64,000 nt of DNA from Rubrivivax sp. (GCA_019635285.1 JAHBZS010000004.1:96258-160257), one strand, 5' to 3'; positions 7,465 through 16,298 are shown, counted from the stretch's first letter. Notes: generated by a model not told the origin, from the letters alone. Numbers and translations are program-made.

Positions 7465-8720
7465 GCCTGCGAAGAGGTCGCCTTCTTGCCGCCGAAGCCG
7501 AACAGGTACTGCGCGACGCGGCGCATCTGGACCTCTTCCGTCCCTTCGGTGATGCGGTAGCGGCGGTGGTGGCGGTAGATGTGCTCGAAGGGCATGGCGC
7601 GGCTGTAACCCATGCCGCCATGGACCTGCATCGCGCGGTCGGCCGCCTCGCAGCACAGCCGGTTCGCGCGAAAATTGCAGATCGACACCATGTCGCTGAT
7701 CTCGAGCGGATCGCGCCGCTCCATCTCCCACGCGGTGCGGAAGATGTAGTTGCGCAGCATCTCGCATTCGGCGTACAACTCCACCAGCGGAAACTGCACG
7801 GCCTGCTTCTTCGACAGCGGCTCGCCGAAGGCGATGCGCTCGCGGGCGTACTTCGCCGCCTCGGTGATGCAGTAGCGCGCCGCGCCGGCGCTGGCCGCCG
7901 CCTGGCGGATGCGGTTCTCGTGCACGAAGCGCTGCGCCACCATCAGGCCTTCGCCCTCCTTGTGCAGGATCGCGCTGTCGGGGACGCGCACGTCCCTCAG
8001 CTCGGTCTCCGCATGGTCGGAGGGCATGTTGAAGGTCCAGTGGTTGTACAGGACCTTGTGCCCGGGCGTGGCGGTCGGCACGATGAACGCGGTGATGCCC
8101 TTGGCGTCGCCCGGCCGGCCCGAACTGCGGGCGAACACCAGGTTGGCATGCGCTCGCGCGACCTGGCTGTTCCAGCGCTTCATGCCGTTCAACACCCAAT
8201 GCTCGCCGTCTTTCGTCGCGGTCGTCTCCAGCCAGGTGGCGTCGCTGCCGTGGCCCGGCTCGGTAAGGCCGAAGCTCAGGTGCTTGTTGCCGCTGATGAT
8301 GCCTTCGATGTAGCTCTTCTGCTCCGGCGTGCCGTAGGCGTCGAGCACCGGGATGATCGGGAAGTTGCCGACGATCGACGATTCGTCCTGCAGGTCGTTG
8401 TGCAGCCCCAGGCCCTTGGCGGCCAGGTGCTCGCGGATCGCCGCGATCATCAGGCTGCGGGCCCCGCCGCCGCCCGGCACCGACTTCGGCAACCCCAGCC
8501 GCAGGTGGCCGGCCTTGTCGGCGCGGCGTTCCATCTCGCTGATCAGCTCGCGCCACTGCGGGTGCGGCCGGCCGTCGTTCTCCCAGTCGGTGCGGGCGTA
8601 TTCGCGGCGGTGGTCGAAGTACTGCGGATGCTCGCGCTCCAGGGGCTTGATCTCCTTGTCGATGAAGGCGTCCAGCTCGGCCAGCTTGGCCGTGACGTCT
8701 TCGGGCAGGCGAAAGTCCAT
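7461..8720 (-). CDS. acyl-CoA dehydrogenase (ACAD11/LvaC-like context)
   Basis: A 419-residue acyl-CoA dehydrogenase with a long N-terminal helical segment (PLEREHPQYF near 33-42). FGLTEPGHGSDA is near residue 155, NGMKRWNSQ near 181, a VHENRIRQ segment near 267, and the C-terminal ITEGTEEVQ keeps the usual catalytic-position Glu. I chose the ATG at 8720 over one at 8741 because GAGGAGAA sits just upstream of it. It overlaps the phosphotransferase start by ATGA, the strongest clue to function: such pairs process 4-hydroxyacyl-CoA phosphates. It could equally be an ordinary medium- or long-chain dehydrogenase. Confidence 0.87.
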   Translation of the reverse strand: MDFRLPEDVTAKLAELDAFIDKEIKPLEREHPQYFDHRREYARTDWENDGRPHPQWRELISEMERRADKAGHLRLGLPKSVPGGGGARSLMIAAIREHLAAKGLGLHNDLQDESSIVGNFPIIPVLDAYGTPEQKSYIEGIISGNKHLSFGLTEPGHGSDATWLETTATKDGEHWVLNGMKRWNSQVARAHANLVFARSSGRPGDAKGITAFIVPTATPGHKVLYNHWTFNMPSDHAETELRDVRVPDSAILHKEGEGLMVAQRFVHENRIRQAAASAGAARYCITEAAKYARERIAFGEPLSKKQAVQFPLVELYAECEMLRNYIFRTAWEMERRDPLEISDMVSICNFRANRLCCEAADRAMQVHGGMGYSRAMPFEHIYRHHRRYRITEGTEEVQMRRVAQYLFGFGGKKATSSQA

Positions 8721-8741
8721 CGATTCGTTCTCCTCAGGCAT

Positions 8742-9530
8742 TCAGACCGGAATCTTCCCGTGGGGGTGCGTGCTGCTGACGCCGCCGTCGACGGCATACA
8801 GCTGGCCAGTGACGAAGGAGCTGTCGTCGCTGGCCAGGAAGGCCGCCATCGCTGCGATCTCCTCGGGCCGGCCGGCGCGCTGCAGTGGCGTCATGTGGCC
8901 GATGCGGCCTTCCTTGCCGCGCTCGCGCGCGTACTCGAAGACCTTGCGCGTCATCTTGGTTTCAACCAGCCCGGGCAGCAGCGCGTTGACGCGCACGCCG
9001 GTGCCGGCGAAGGCGTTGGCCGCCGTCTGCGCCAGGCTGTTGACGGCGGCCTTGCTGGCGCTGTAGCTGATGGCGCCGGCATTGGCGCGCAGCGAGGCGG
9101 CCGAAGAGGTGAGGATGATCGAGCCGCGGCGCTGCTCGACCATCACCCGCCCTGCGTGCTTGACGGCGAGCATGCAGCTCAGCACGTTGACGCGCCAGAC
9201 CTCCTGCCATTCCTCGACGGTCTGTTCCAGGATGGCCGCGTTCGTGCCGGGCGTGCCGGCATTGGCGAAGAACACGTCGAGCGCGCCGAACTCGGCGACG
9301 CAGCGCTGCACCAGAGCCTGCACCGCGGCTTCGTCGGTGGCGTCGGCCTGCAGGGCCAGCGCACGCGCGCCGGCCTGGCGCGCGGCCGCCGCCGTCTCCT
9401 CGATGTTGTCCGCGCTGCGGCCGGCCACCAGCACCGCCGCCCCTTCCGCCGCGAAGCGCAACGCGCTGGCGCGGCCGATGCCGCTGCCGCCGCCGGTCAC
9501 CACGCAGGCACGTCCTTCGAGTCGTCTCAT
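8742..9530 (-). CDS. SDR family oxidoreductase (classical)
   Basis: A 262-residue classical short-chain dehydrogenase. The cofactor motif TGGGSGIG is near residues 12-19 and the active site is Ser142/143, Tyr156 and Lys160 (YSASK). The Arg in VAGRSAD after strand 2 suggests NADP use. It ends 21 bp before the acyl-CoA dehydrogenase and overlaps the preceding SDR by ATGA. Such enzymes typically interconvert hydroxyl and keto groups on acyl-CoAs or rings, but the substrate cannot be assigned from sequence. Confidence 0.85.
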   Translation of the reverse strand: MRRLEGRACVVTGGGSGIGRASALRFAAEGAAVLVAGRSADNIEETAAAARQAGARALALQADATDEAAVQALVQRCVAEFGALDVFFANAGTPGTNAAILEQTVEEWQEVWRVNVLSCMLAVKHAGRVMVEQRRGSIILTSSAASLRANAGAISYSASKAAVNSLAQTAANAFAGTGVRVNALLPGLVETKMTRKVFEYARERGKEGRIGHMTPLQRAGRPEEIAAMAAFLASDDSSFVTGQLYAVDGGVSSTHPHGKIPV

Positions 9531-10294
9531 TGAATGCCTACCGTCCATCCGCCGTCCACCATCAGCTCGGTGCCATGCACGTAAGCCGCATCGTCGCTGG
9601 CCAGGTAGGCCACCGCCGCCGCGATGTCCTCGGGCCGGCCGAAGCGGCCCAGCGGCATCGCCGCCTCGCGCGCCGCAAGCGTCGGCGCGTCGAACTGCGC
9701 CTTCGACGCCGGCGTGCCCACCATGCCGGGAATGACGCTGTTGACGCGGATGCGGTCCGACGCCAACTCCACCGCCGCTGCGCGCGTCAGCCCGAGCACA
9801 CCGCCCTTCATCGCGGCATAGGCAATGGCATCGCTCACCGGATGCAGCGCCGACGTGGAGCTGAGGTTGATCACGCTGCCGCCGCCGCGCCGCCGCATCT
9901 GCGGCACCGCCGCCTGCAGCGTCCACATCAGCGCCTTCAGGCCGACCGCCAGTGTCCTGTCCACCATCTCCTCGTCGATGTCCGCCAAAGGCCCGAAACG
10001 CGCCCACACCGCGTTGTTCACCAGCACGCCCACCGGCGCGCCGAAGGCCAACTCGACCTGCGCCATCGCCGCCGCCACCGCATCGCGCCGGCGGACGTCG
10101 CAGACGAAGGCGCGCGCGTCGATGCCGAGACCGCACAGCTCGTCGACCGCCGGCTTCAGGCGGCGCTCGCTCACGTCCCACGCGGCGATGCGGCCGCCTT
10201 CGCGGCCCAGGCGTTCGGCGATGGCCCAGCCGATGCCGCGCGCAGCGCCGGTGACCACGCAGACCGTTCCCTGCAGACGTTTCGTTTCCGTCAT
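9527..10294 (-). CDS. SDR family oxidoreductase (NAD-type), first gene of operon
   Basis: A 255-residue classical SDR: TGAARGIG near 15-22, Asp40 after strand 2 (NAD preference), Ser145, and Tyr159/Lys163 in YAAMK. I prefer the ATG at 10294 to the GTG three codons earlier at 10303. With either choice the start lies almost on top of a palindromic operator (10298-10311), leaving no room for a normal ribosome site, so this transcript may be leaderless or start further in. It heads the seven-gene minus operon ending with the racemase, and diverges from the MDR gene at 10400. Confidence 0.83.
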   Translation of the reverse strand: MTETKRLQGTVCVVTGAARGIGWAIAERLGREGGRIAAWDVSERRLKPAVDELCGLGIDARAFVCDVRRRDAVAAAMAQVELAFGAPVGVLVNNAVWARFGPLADIDEEMVDRTLAVGLKALMWTLQAAVPQMRRRGGGSVINLSSTSALHPVSDAIAYAAMKGGVLGLTRAAAVELASDRIRVNSVIPGMVGTPASKAQFDAPTLAAREAAMPLGRFGRPEDIAAAVAYLASDDAAYVHGTELMVDGGWTVGIQ

Positions 10295-10297
10295 GTC

Positions 10298-10311
10298 GTT
10301 CACTAACGTAC
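10298..10311. promoter_or_regulatory. palindromic operator, copy 2
   Basis: GTTCACTAACGTAC, with half-sites GTTCACT and (reverse strand) GTACGTT. It abuts the start of the minus-strand SDR gene at 10294. Together with copy 3, 54 bp away, it brackets the divergent promoter region 10295-10399. Confidence 0.6.
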
Positions 10312-10365
10312 GAAATCCATCATAGTCAGCCGCAGGCGCGACCGTCTGCGGGTTTCCCCGTTGTC

Positions 10366-10379
10366 GTACGCATGTGAAC
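10366..10379. promoter_or_regulatory. palindromic operator, copy 3
   Basis: GTACGCATGTGAAC, with half-sites GTACGCA and (reverse strand) GTTCACA. It ends 20 bp before the ATG at 10400 of the MDR gene. It shares the GTWCRC half-site with copy 2, but the centre is AT instead of TA. Confidence 0.6.
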
Positions 10380-10399
10380 GATCATCTATGCTGCACGGC

Positions 10400-11428
10400 A
10401 TGAAAGCTGCCCTGCTCGAAACCCGTGGGCCCGAGGGCCTGAAGCTGCGCGATGTTCCCGTGCCCGTGCCGCACGCCGGCGAAGCGCTGCTGCGCGTGCA
10501 TGCGGTGGGCCTGAACCGCGTCGACCTCTACATGCGCGATGTGGGCGTCGGCATCACACATGCTTTGCCGATCGTGCAAGGCGTCGAGGCCGCCGGCGTC
10601 GTGGCGTCGGCGCCGGAGGGCAGCGGCCTGCGCGTCGGCCAGAAAGCGGTGCTCTACAGCAATGCGTTCTGCGGCCGCTGCCGCTACTGCATGGCCGGCG
10701 ACCAGCCGCTGTGCCTGCACTCGGACATCATGGGCGAGCACCGGCACGGCGCGCTGGCCGAGTTCGTCGCGATGCCGGCGTCGTGCTTCGTGCCGCTGCC
10801 CGACGATGCCGACCTGGTGGCCGCTGGCGCGCTGATGACCGGCCACCTGACGGCCTGGCGCATGCTGTTCGGCAAGCGCGCGCTGCGCGCCGGCGAGAGC
10901 GTGCTGATCGTCGGCATCGGCGGCGGCGTTGCCGTGGCCTGCCTGCAGCTGGCGCTGCGCGCCGGCGCCCGCGTCTACGTCACCAGCAGCAGCGACGCCA
11001 AGGTCGCCCGCGCCATCGCATTGGGGGCCAGCGGCGGCGTCAACTACCGCAGCGACAAGGTGGCGGCGCGCGTTCTGGAGATGACCGGCGGCGAAGGCGT
11101 CGACATGGTCATCGACAGCGTGGGCCAGGCGAGCTGGGCCGATTCGCTGAAGAGCCTGCGCCGCGGCGGCCGGCTGGTCACCTGCGGCGCCACCACCGGC
11201 TCGAACCCCGGCGCCGACATCCAGCGCCTGTTCATCCGCCAGCTGGAAATCTACGGCTCCACCGGTGGCAGCATGGAAGAGTTCCGCCAGCTGGTGGCGC
11301 TGTTCGCGCGCGGCGAGATCCGACCGGTGATCGACCGGCAGTACACGCTCGACGAGGTGCACGCCGCCTTCGACCGGCTGCACGCCAGCGAACAGTTCGG
11401 CAAGATCGTCGTCACCGTGCCCACGTGA
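10400..11428 (+). CDS. zinc-ribbon MDR family NAD(P)-dependent oxidoreductase
   Basis: A 342-residue medium-chain dehydrogenase/reductase. It keeps the four-Cys structural zinc lobe (CGRCRYCMAGDQPLC, about residues 94-108), but the catalytic-zinc Cys position reads GLNRVDLY, as in quinone oxidoreductases and enoyl reductases. The cofactor site is VGIGGGVA near 174-181. It is therefore probably an enoyl/quinone reductase rather than an alcohol dehydrogenase. The start at 10400 gives the family N-terminus MKAALLE; another ATG four codons upstream is possible. It is the first gene of a three-gene plus operon, overlapping the hydratase by GTGA, and lies 20 bp downstream of operator copy 3. Confidence 0.85.
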   Translation: MKAALLETRGPEGLKLRDVPVPVPHAGEALLRVHAVGLNRVDLYMRDVGVGITHALPIVQGVEAAGVVASAPEGSGLRVGQKAVLYSNAFCGRCRYCMAGDQPLCLHSDIMGEHRHGALAEFVAMPASCFVPLPDDADLVAAGALMTGHLTAWRMLFGKRALRAGESVLIVGIGGGVAVACLQLALRAGARVYVTSSSDAKVARAIALGASGGVNYRSDKVAARVLEMTGGEGVDMVIDSVGQASWADSLKSLRRGGRLVTCGATTGSNPGADIQRLFIRQLEIYGSTGGSMEEFRQLVALFARGEIRPVIDRQYTLDEVHAAFDRLHASEQFGKIVVTVPT

Positions 11429-12309
11429 ACCTGGCCTACGTCAGCGGCCTGCGCTTCGCGCCGACCGATCAGGACTACGAGTGGCGCGACAGCCTGCTCT
11501 ATGCGCTGGCGCTGGGTTTCGGCCGGGATCCGCTGCACCGCGGCGAGCTGCCCTATGTCTATGAGGCGGTGCCCGGCCGGCCACAGCGGGTGGTGCCGTC
11601 GATGGCGGTCATCCTCGGCTGGCAGCCCTTCTGGCACGACGACCCGGCCGCGGCCATCGACTGGAAGCGCATCGTGCACGGCGAAGCGCACCTGCAGCTG
11701 CACGCGCCGCTGCCGGCCGCCGGCCGCGTGTGCACCCGGCACCGGCTGGTGCGCGTGCGGGACAAGGGCGCAGGCCGCGGCGCGGTGCTGCAGATCGACA
11801 CCGAGCTGTTCGAGCGCGAACGGGGCACGCACCTAGCCACGCTGCAGAGCCTGCAGTTCCTGCGCGGCGACGGCGGCTGCGGCGACTGGGGCGATCCCGC
11901 CGCAGCGGCGCCGGTGCTGCCGGCGCTGGACGAGGACGCGGTGCCGATCGCCTGCGTGGACCTGCCCACGCCGCAGCATGCCGCGCTGCTGTACCGCATC
12001 GCCAGCCGCGACTGGATGCCGATCCATGCCGACCCCGCGATCGCCCGACAGGCCGGCTTCGAGCGGCCGATCTCGCACGGGCTCAACAACCTGGGCATCG
12101 CCTGCCGCGCGCTGCTGACGACGCTGGGCCTGGACCGGCCCGAGCGGCTGCGCTCGCTGGCGGCGCGCTTCGTCGCTCCCGGCCTGCCGGGCGATACGGT
12201 GCGCGTGGAGATCTTCCGTCGCGACGCGTTGACGCTGCAGTTCCGTGCCAGCGCGATGGAGCGCGGCGTATGCGTGCTCGACCGCGGTCTGGCGCAACTG
12301 CACGATTGA
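11425..12309 (+). CDS. MaoC-type double-hotdog enoyl-CoA hydratase (hydratase 2-like)
   Basis: 294 residues, starting at a GTG that overlaps the upstream stop (GTGA); the frame then runs through VNLAYVSGL. The N-terminal half is a degenerate hotdog. The C-terminal half has the hydratase-2 motif DWMPIHADP followed by AGFERPISHGL (about residues 197-220), carrying the catalytic Asp and His. This architecture matches MFE-2 hydratase domains that add water to trans-2-enoyl-CoA to give (3R)-hydroxyacyl-CoA. An MFE-2-type SDR at 16364-17284 could oxidise that product. Confidence 0.83.
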   Translation: MNLAYVSGLRFAPTDQDYEWRDSLLYALALGFGRDPLHRGELPYVYEAVPGRPQRVVPSMAVILGWQPFWHDDPAAAIDWKRIVHGEAHLQLHAPLPAAGRVCTRHRLVRVRDKGAGRGAVLQIDTELFERERGTHLATLQSLQFLRGDGGCGDWGDPAAAAPVLPALDEDAVPIACVDLPTPQHAALLYRIASRDWMPIHADPAIARQAGFERPISHGLNNLGIACRALLTTLGLDRPERLRSLAARFVAPGLPGDTVRVEIFRRDALTLQFRASAMERGVCVLDRGLAQLHD

Positions 12310-12337
12310 TGCACGCATCGAGCAAGGCCCCACCCCG

Positions 12338-13324
12338 ATGAAGATCTGCATCTTCGGCGCCGGCGCGATCGGCGGCTTCGTCGCCGCGCACCTGGCGCGG
12401 GTCGACGGCCTGCAGCTCAGCGTGGTGGCACGCGGTGCGCACCTGCAGGCGATCCGCGAGCGCGGTCTGCGCATGCTGTCGCCGCAGGGCGAACAGGTCG
12501 CTCGGGTGCACGCCACCGACCTCGCGGAGGAACTGGGCCCGCAGGACGTGGTGTTCATCGCGCTGAAGCAGCACCAGGTGGCAGCCGCGCTGCCGGCGCT
12601 GGCCTCGCTGCTCGGGCCGCACACCGCGGTGCTGCCGCCAACCACCGGCATTCCCTACTGGTACTTCCACGGCCTGGGCGGGCCCCATGCGGGGCATCGG
12701 ATCGACCGCCTCGACCCGGACGGCGCGCAGTGGCGCACGCTCGATCCGGCACGCGCCATCGGCTGCGTCTACTGGACCGCGACCGAACTGGTCGAACCCG
12801 GCGTGGTGCGCCACGACGGCCACCTGCTGCGCTTCCCGATCGGCGAGCCGGACGGCCAAGTCACGCCGCGCCTGCAGGCGCTGGCGGACGCGATGAACGC
12901 AGCCGGGCTGAACGCGCCGATCGTGCCGGACATCCGCGCCTGGATCTGGGCCAAGATGATCAGCAGCCTGTGCTGGAACCCGGTGGCCGTGCTCACCGGC
13001 GCCACGCTCGACCGGCTGACCGCCGCGCCGGGGGTGCTGGCGCTGGTGCGCCGCATGATGCGCGAGGCCGAGACGGTGGCCGAGGCGCTGGGCGTCGAGC
13101 GCTGGCCGATCAGCATCGACGAGCGCATTGCCGCGGCGCGCAACGCAGGCGCGCACCGCATGTCGATGCTGCAGGACTGGGAGCGTGCCCGGCCGCTGGA
13201 GATCGACGTGCTGAACGCTTCGATCGAAGCGATGGCCGACCTCGCCGGCCTCGAGACGCCGACGATCGACGCCGTTTATGCCCTGTTGCGCCTGCGCGCC
13301 AGCAGCGCCTCGGCCGCGCGCTGA
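12338..13324 (+). CDS. 2-dehydropantoate 2-reductase (ApbA/PanE) family protein
   Basis: 328 residues with an N-terminal GAGAIGG dinucleotide motif (about 7-13), the central AKMISSLCWNP segment containing the family Lys, and a C-terminal ERARPLEIDVL motif holding the conserved Glu. The family includes ketopantoate reductase and paralogues that reduce other 2-oxo acids with NADPH. Placement in a degradation operon argues for a paralogue, not pantothenate synthesis. The start at 12338 gives the fold's first strand (MKICIFGAG). Its 3-prime end overlaps the converging enoyl-CoA hydratase gene by 49 bp. Confidence 0.85.
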   Translation: MKICIFGAGAIGGFVAAHLARVDGLQLSVVARGAHLQAIRERGLRMLSPQGEQVARVHATDLAEELGPQDVVFIALKQHQVAAALPALASLLGPHTAVLPPTTGIPYWYFHGLGGPHAGHRIDRLDPDGAQWRTLDPARAIGCVYWTATELVEPGVVRHDGHLLRFPIGEPDGQVTPRLQALADAMNAAGLNAPIVPDIRAWIWAKMISSLCWNPVAVLTGATLDRLTAAPGVLALVRRMMREAETVAEALGVERWPISIDERIAAARNAGAHRMSMLQDWERARPLEIDVLNASIEAMADLAGLETPTIDAVYALLRLRASSASAAR

Positions 13325-14079
13325 AGCGCGCCAGTGCCGCGGGCCAGGATCTGCGAGCGGTTCTCCAGCTCGATCGCCTGCGCCAGGCCCGGCGCCTCGA
13401 GGTTGGCCCAGGCGCCCCGCTTGGTCATCCACACCGCGAAGGCGTCGTTGGCCACGATCTCGCGCGCCGTCGCCAGCGCACGCGGCAGCAGCTGGTCGTC
13501 GGGCACGGTGGCGCTGACCAGGCCGATGCGTTCGGCCTCGTCGGCATCGACCATGCGGCCGGTGAGCAGAATCTCGAAGGAGCGCGAACTGCCGATGCAG
13601 CGCGGCAGCAGCCAGCTCACCCCCATGTCGCAGCCGGTCATGCCGACCTTGACGAAGGCGGCGTTGAAGCGCGCCGACCGTGCGGCGAAGCGGATCTCGG
13701 CGCCCAGCGCCAGCGCCAGGCCGGCCCCGTTGGCGCTGCCGTTGACGGCCGCGATCACCGGCGCGCGCAGGCCGCGCAGCTTGGTGACCAGTGCCGCGAA
13801 ACGCTCCTGGCGCAGCGACCACGCAGCCGCGGCGCCCTCGTCGTCTTCGCCCGGCGCGGCCGCCGCCAGCGACAGGTCGAAGCCGGCGCAGAAGGCGCGT
13901 CCGGCGCCGGTGAGGATCAGCACCCGCAGCTGGCGCTCGGCCACCAGCGCATCCAGACGCGCCGACAGCTCGGCCACCATGTCGTCGGACAGCGCGTTCA
14001 GCGCCTGCGGCCGGCTCAGCGTCAGCAGCGCGATGCCCGGTTCGGGCCACGTCAGCGGCAGCGTGCCCAATGCACTCAT
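13276..14079 (-). CDS. enoyl-CoA hydratase/isomerase (crotonase) family protein
   Basis: A 267-residue crotonase. The first oxyanion motif is RAFCAGFDLS near residue 60 and the second is NGSANGAGLALAL near 113-125; the usual second catalytic Glu region reads VKVGMTGCDMGVSW, so hydratase chemistry is uncertain. The upstream ligase overlaps it by ATGA (14076-14079), so the two are co-made. It could be a BadK-type alicyclic hydratase. The 3-prime end overlaps the converging PanE-like gene. Confidence 0.83.
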   Translation of the reverse strand: MSALGTLPLTWPEPGIALLTLSRPQALNALSDDMVAELSARLDALVAERQLRVLILTGAGRAFCAGFDLSLAAAAPGEDDEGAAAAWSLRQERFAALVTKLRGLRAPVIAAVNGSANGAGLALALGAEIRFAARSARFNAAFVKVGMTGCDMGVSWLLPRCIGSSRSFEILLTGRMVDADEAERIGLVSATVPDDQLLPRALATAREIVANDAFAVWMTKRGAWANLEAPGLAQAIELENRSQILARGTGALQRAAEALLARRRNRA

Positions 14080-15698
14080 GTGCCCGCCGCGGCCTCGCGC
14101 AGCTTGAACTTCTGGATCTTGCCGCTGGGCGTGCGCGGCAGGTCGTCCAGGATCTCCACGCGCTCGGGCCAGTATTGTTTGGCGACCTTGCATTCGGCCA
14201 TGTAGGCCTGCAGCGCCTTCAGCGACAACGCGGCACCGGGGCGCAGCACCACGAAGGCGCAGCCGCGCTCGCCGAGCCGCGCATCGGGATAGCCCACCAG
14301 CGCCGCCGCGGCCACCGCCGGGTGCTTGTACAGCAGCGCCTCAATCTCCACGACCGGCACGTTCTCGCCGCCGCGGATCAGCACGTCCTTGGTGCGGCCG
14401 TTGATGCGGATGTAGCCCTCGTCGTCGGCGTAGGCCAGGTCGCCGGTGTCGAACCAGCCCTCGGTGTCGAAGGTCTCGATGTCCGCGCGCTTGTAGTAGC
14501 CCAGGAACATCTGCGCGCCGCGCACCAGCAGCCGCCCGGTCTCGCCCGCCGGCAGCGTGCGGCCGTCGAAGTCGACGACCTTGACGTCGACGCCGTCGAG
14601 CGTGCGACCATCGGTCGTGGCCGATTTCTCGACGGCGCGCGCAGGCTCGGTGAGCGTGCTGGACAGCGACTCGGTCATGCCCCACAGCGAACAGACCTTC
14701 AGGTCCAGCTCGCGCAGCGCGCGCTCGATCAGCACCGGCGGAATCGGCGCGCCGCCGCACAGGAAGCTGCGCAGCTGCGTCGGCCGCGGCGCGCCGGCCG
14801 CCACCGCGTCGCAGATGTCCGACAGGAAAGGCGTGGACGCGGCGGTGAAGGTCACGCCCTCCGCAGCCATGATGCTCACGCCGCGCTGCACTTCCCAGAT
14901 GTCCTGCAGCACCACCGTCGAGCCCAGGCTGATGCCCAGCAGCATCACCGCGGCATAGCCCGTCATGTGCCCCAGCGGCGAGCAGGCCAGGAACACGTCG
15001 TCGCCGCTCAGGCCGAAGCGGCCCGCCAGCGCGCGGTTGCAGGCCAGCAGCGTGTTGTGGCTGTGCATCACGCCCTTCGGCGAGCCGGTGGTGCCGGAGG
15101 TGAACATCACCACCGCCATCGCGTCGGGCGCCAGCCGCGGCGGCCGGCTGGGTTCGACACGGTCCGGCCCCGACAGCAGCGCGTGCTCGAAGCCGTGCTC
15201 GCCGTCCTCGTCGACGACGATCACGTGCTGCAGTGCCGGCAGCTCGCGCTGCAGCGCACGCGCCATCGACGCATGGTCGAAGCCGCGGAACAACTTCGGC
15301 ACCAGCAGCAGCTTGGCTTCGGCGAAGCCGAGCATGTAGGACAACTCGCGCTCGCGGAAGATCGGCATCAGCGGGTTGACAACCGCGCCGATGCGGTTGG
15401 CCGCCATCGAGACGACGACGAATTCCCACCAGTTGGGCAGCTGCACCGCCACGATATCGCCTGCGCCGATGCCCAGGCGCTGCAGGCCGCCGGCGCAGCG
15501 CGCCACCCGATCGCCGAACTCGCGCCAGTTGAAGCGTGCCACCGCATCGCGATCGGCGCGATAGCCCACCAGCGCCGGCTTGTCCGGCGTGGCCTCGATG
15601 GCGCGCAGCAGCAGCTCGTCGAAGGCCATGTCGGCCCAGTAGCCCCCGTCGCGCATGCGGCGCGCATGCGCCGCGGGGTCGAATCGACTCACCGTCAT
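14076..15698 (-). CDS. aliA: AliA-like cyclohexanecarboxylate-CoA ligase (AMP-forming)
   Basis: A 540-residue ANL-superfamily ligase. It has the P-loop FTSGTTGSPKG near residue 187-197, the GMTES motif near 335, the aspartate of WFDTGDLAY near 415 and the C-terminal Lys of RTPSGKIQKF near 530. The segment QLPNWWEF followed by NPLMPIFRERELS resembles AliA-type ligases as I recall them. I chose the ATG at 15698 because AGGAG lies about 8 bp upstream. Operator copy 4 sits 61 bp upstream. It would convert a free alicyclic or branched acid to its CoA thioester with ATP. Confidence 0.75.
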   Translation of the reverse strand: MTVSRFDPAAHARRMRDGGYWADMAFDELLLRAIEATPDKPALVGYRADRDAVARFNWREFGDRVARCAGGLQRLGIGAGDIVAVQLPNWWEFVVVSMAANRIGAVVNPLMPIFRERELSYMLGFAEAKLLLVPKLFRGFDHASMARALQRELPALQHVIVVDEDGEHGFEHALLSGPDRVEPSRPPRLAPDAMAVVMFTSGTTGSPKGVMHSHNTLLACNRALAGRFGLSGDDVFLACSPLGHMTGYAAVMLLGISLGSTVVLQDIWEVQRGVSIMAAEGVTFTAASTPFLSDICDAVAAGAPRPTQLRSFLCGGAPIPPVLIERALRELDLKVCSLWGMTESLSSTLTEPARAVEKSATTDGRTLDGVDVKVVDFDGRTLPAGETGRLLVRGAQMFLGYYKRADIETFDTEGWFDTGDLAYADDEGYIRINGRTKDVLIRGGENVPVVEIEALLYKHPAVAAAALVGYPDARLGERGCAFVVLRPGAALSLKALQAYMAECKVAKQYWPERVEILDDLPRTPSGKIQKFKLREAAAGT

Positions 15699-15758
15699 TC
15701 CGCTTCTCCTGGGCAGGCGCCCGCCCGTCATCGACGTGACGGCGGCGGCGCCTAATTA

Positions 15759-15772
15759 GTACGCTAGCGAAC
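15759..15772. promoter_or_regulatory. palindromic operator, copy 4
   Basis: GTACGCTAGCGAAC, palindromic apart from one pair. It lies in the gap between the MarR stop (15822) and the ligase start (15698), 61 bp upstream of the ligase, so it should control the ligase/hydratase pair. Confidence 0.65.
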
Positions 15773-15821
15773 TATACGCCTAGGGTCGAGCGGCCTGCTC
15801 AGGGTGAACCCGAGGCCGGCG

Positions 15822-16298
15822 TCAGGCCTCTTCGGCCTGCAGATAGTCGATCAGGTTGCGCTTCATCGCGGCCAGCGTGCCGGCCGTGTGCTCGAGCTTG
15901 TCGTCGGGCAGGCCGGCCAGGATGCGTTCGTTCATCCGGTGGTTGATCTTGCGCAGGCGAGCCACCAGCTGCTTGCTCTTCGGCTCGAGGAAGACGCGGT
16001 TGACGCGCCGGTCGGTCGCATCGGCCTCGCGCCGCACCAGGCCGGACTTCTCGAGACGGTCGATCAGGCCGCCGACTGCGACCTTGCCCAGGTCCAGCTC
16101 GTCGGCGAGCTGGCTCTGGGTCATGCCGTCCTCGCGCGACAGGTAGGCCAGCACCCACCACTGCGAGCGCGTCACGTTCAACGGCTTCATGCAGCGGTCG
16201 AAGGCGCTGCGCCGCAGGCGCGACACGTCGTGGATCAGGAAACCCAGGCGCAGTTCCCAGTCGATGTTGTGCGGTTCGTTCGGTGTGGTTGCAGGCAT
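15822..16298 (-). CDS. MarR family transcriptional regulator
   Basis: 158 residues. The winged helix spans about residues 40-105: MTQSQLADELDLGKVAVGGLIDRLE is the helix-turn-helix (it must be read in two pieces, MTQSQLADELDL and GKVAVGGLIDRLE), followed by the wing DATDRRVN. Length is standard for MarR. The ATG at 16298 gives the normal N-terminus; a longer open frame runs back through the SDR. A 9-4-9 palindrome 40 bp upstream suggests autoregulation. MarR regulators near CoA-ligase genes often sense aromatic or acyl-CoA ligands. Confidence 0.88.
   Translation of the reverse strand: MPATTPNEPHNIDWELRLGFLIHDVSRLRRSAFDRCMKPLNVTRSQWWVLAYLSREDGMTQSQLADELDLGKVAVGGLIDRLEKSGLVRREADATDRRVNRVFLEPKSKQLVARLRKINHRMNERILAGLPDDKLEHTAGTLAAMKRNLIDYLQAEEA

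Noticed and set aside
6412-8556. Apparent 714-residue fusion ending in the phosphotransferase
   Set aside because: The first half is an alternative frame of the acyl-CoA dehydrogenase gene; the kinase starts at 7464 with an ATGA overlap.
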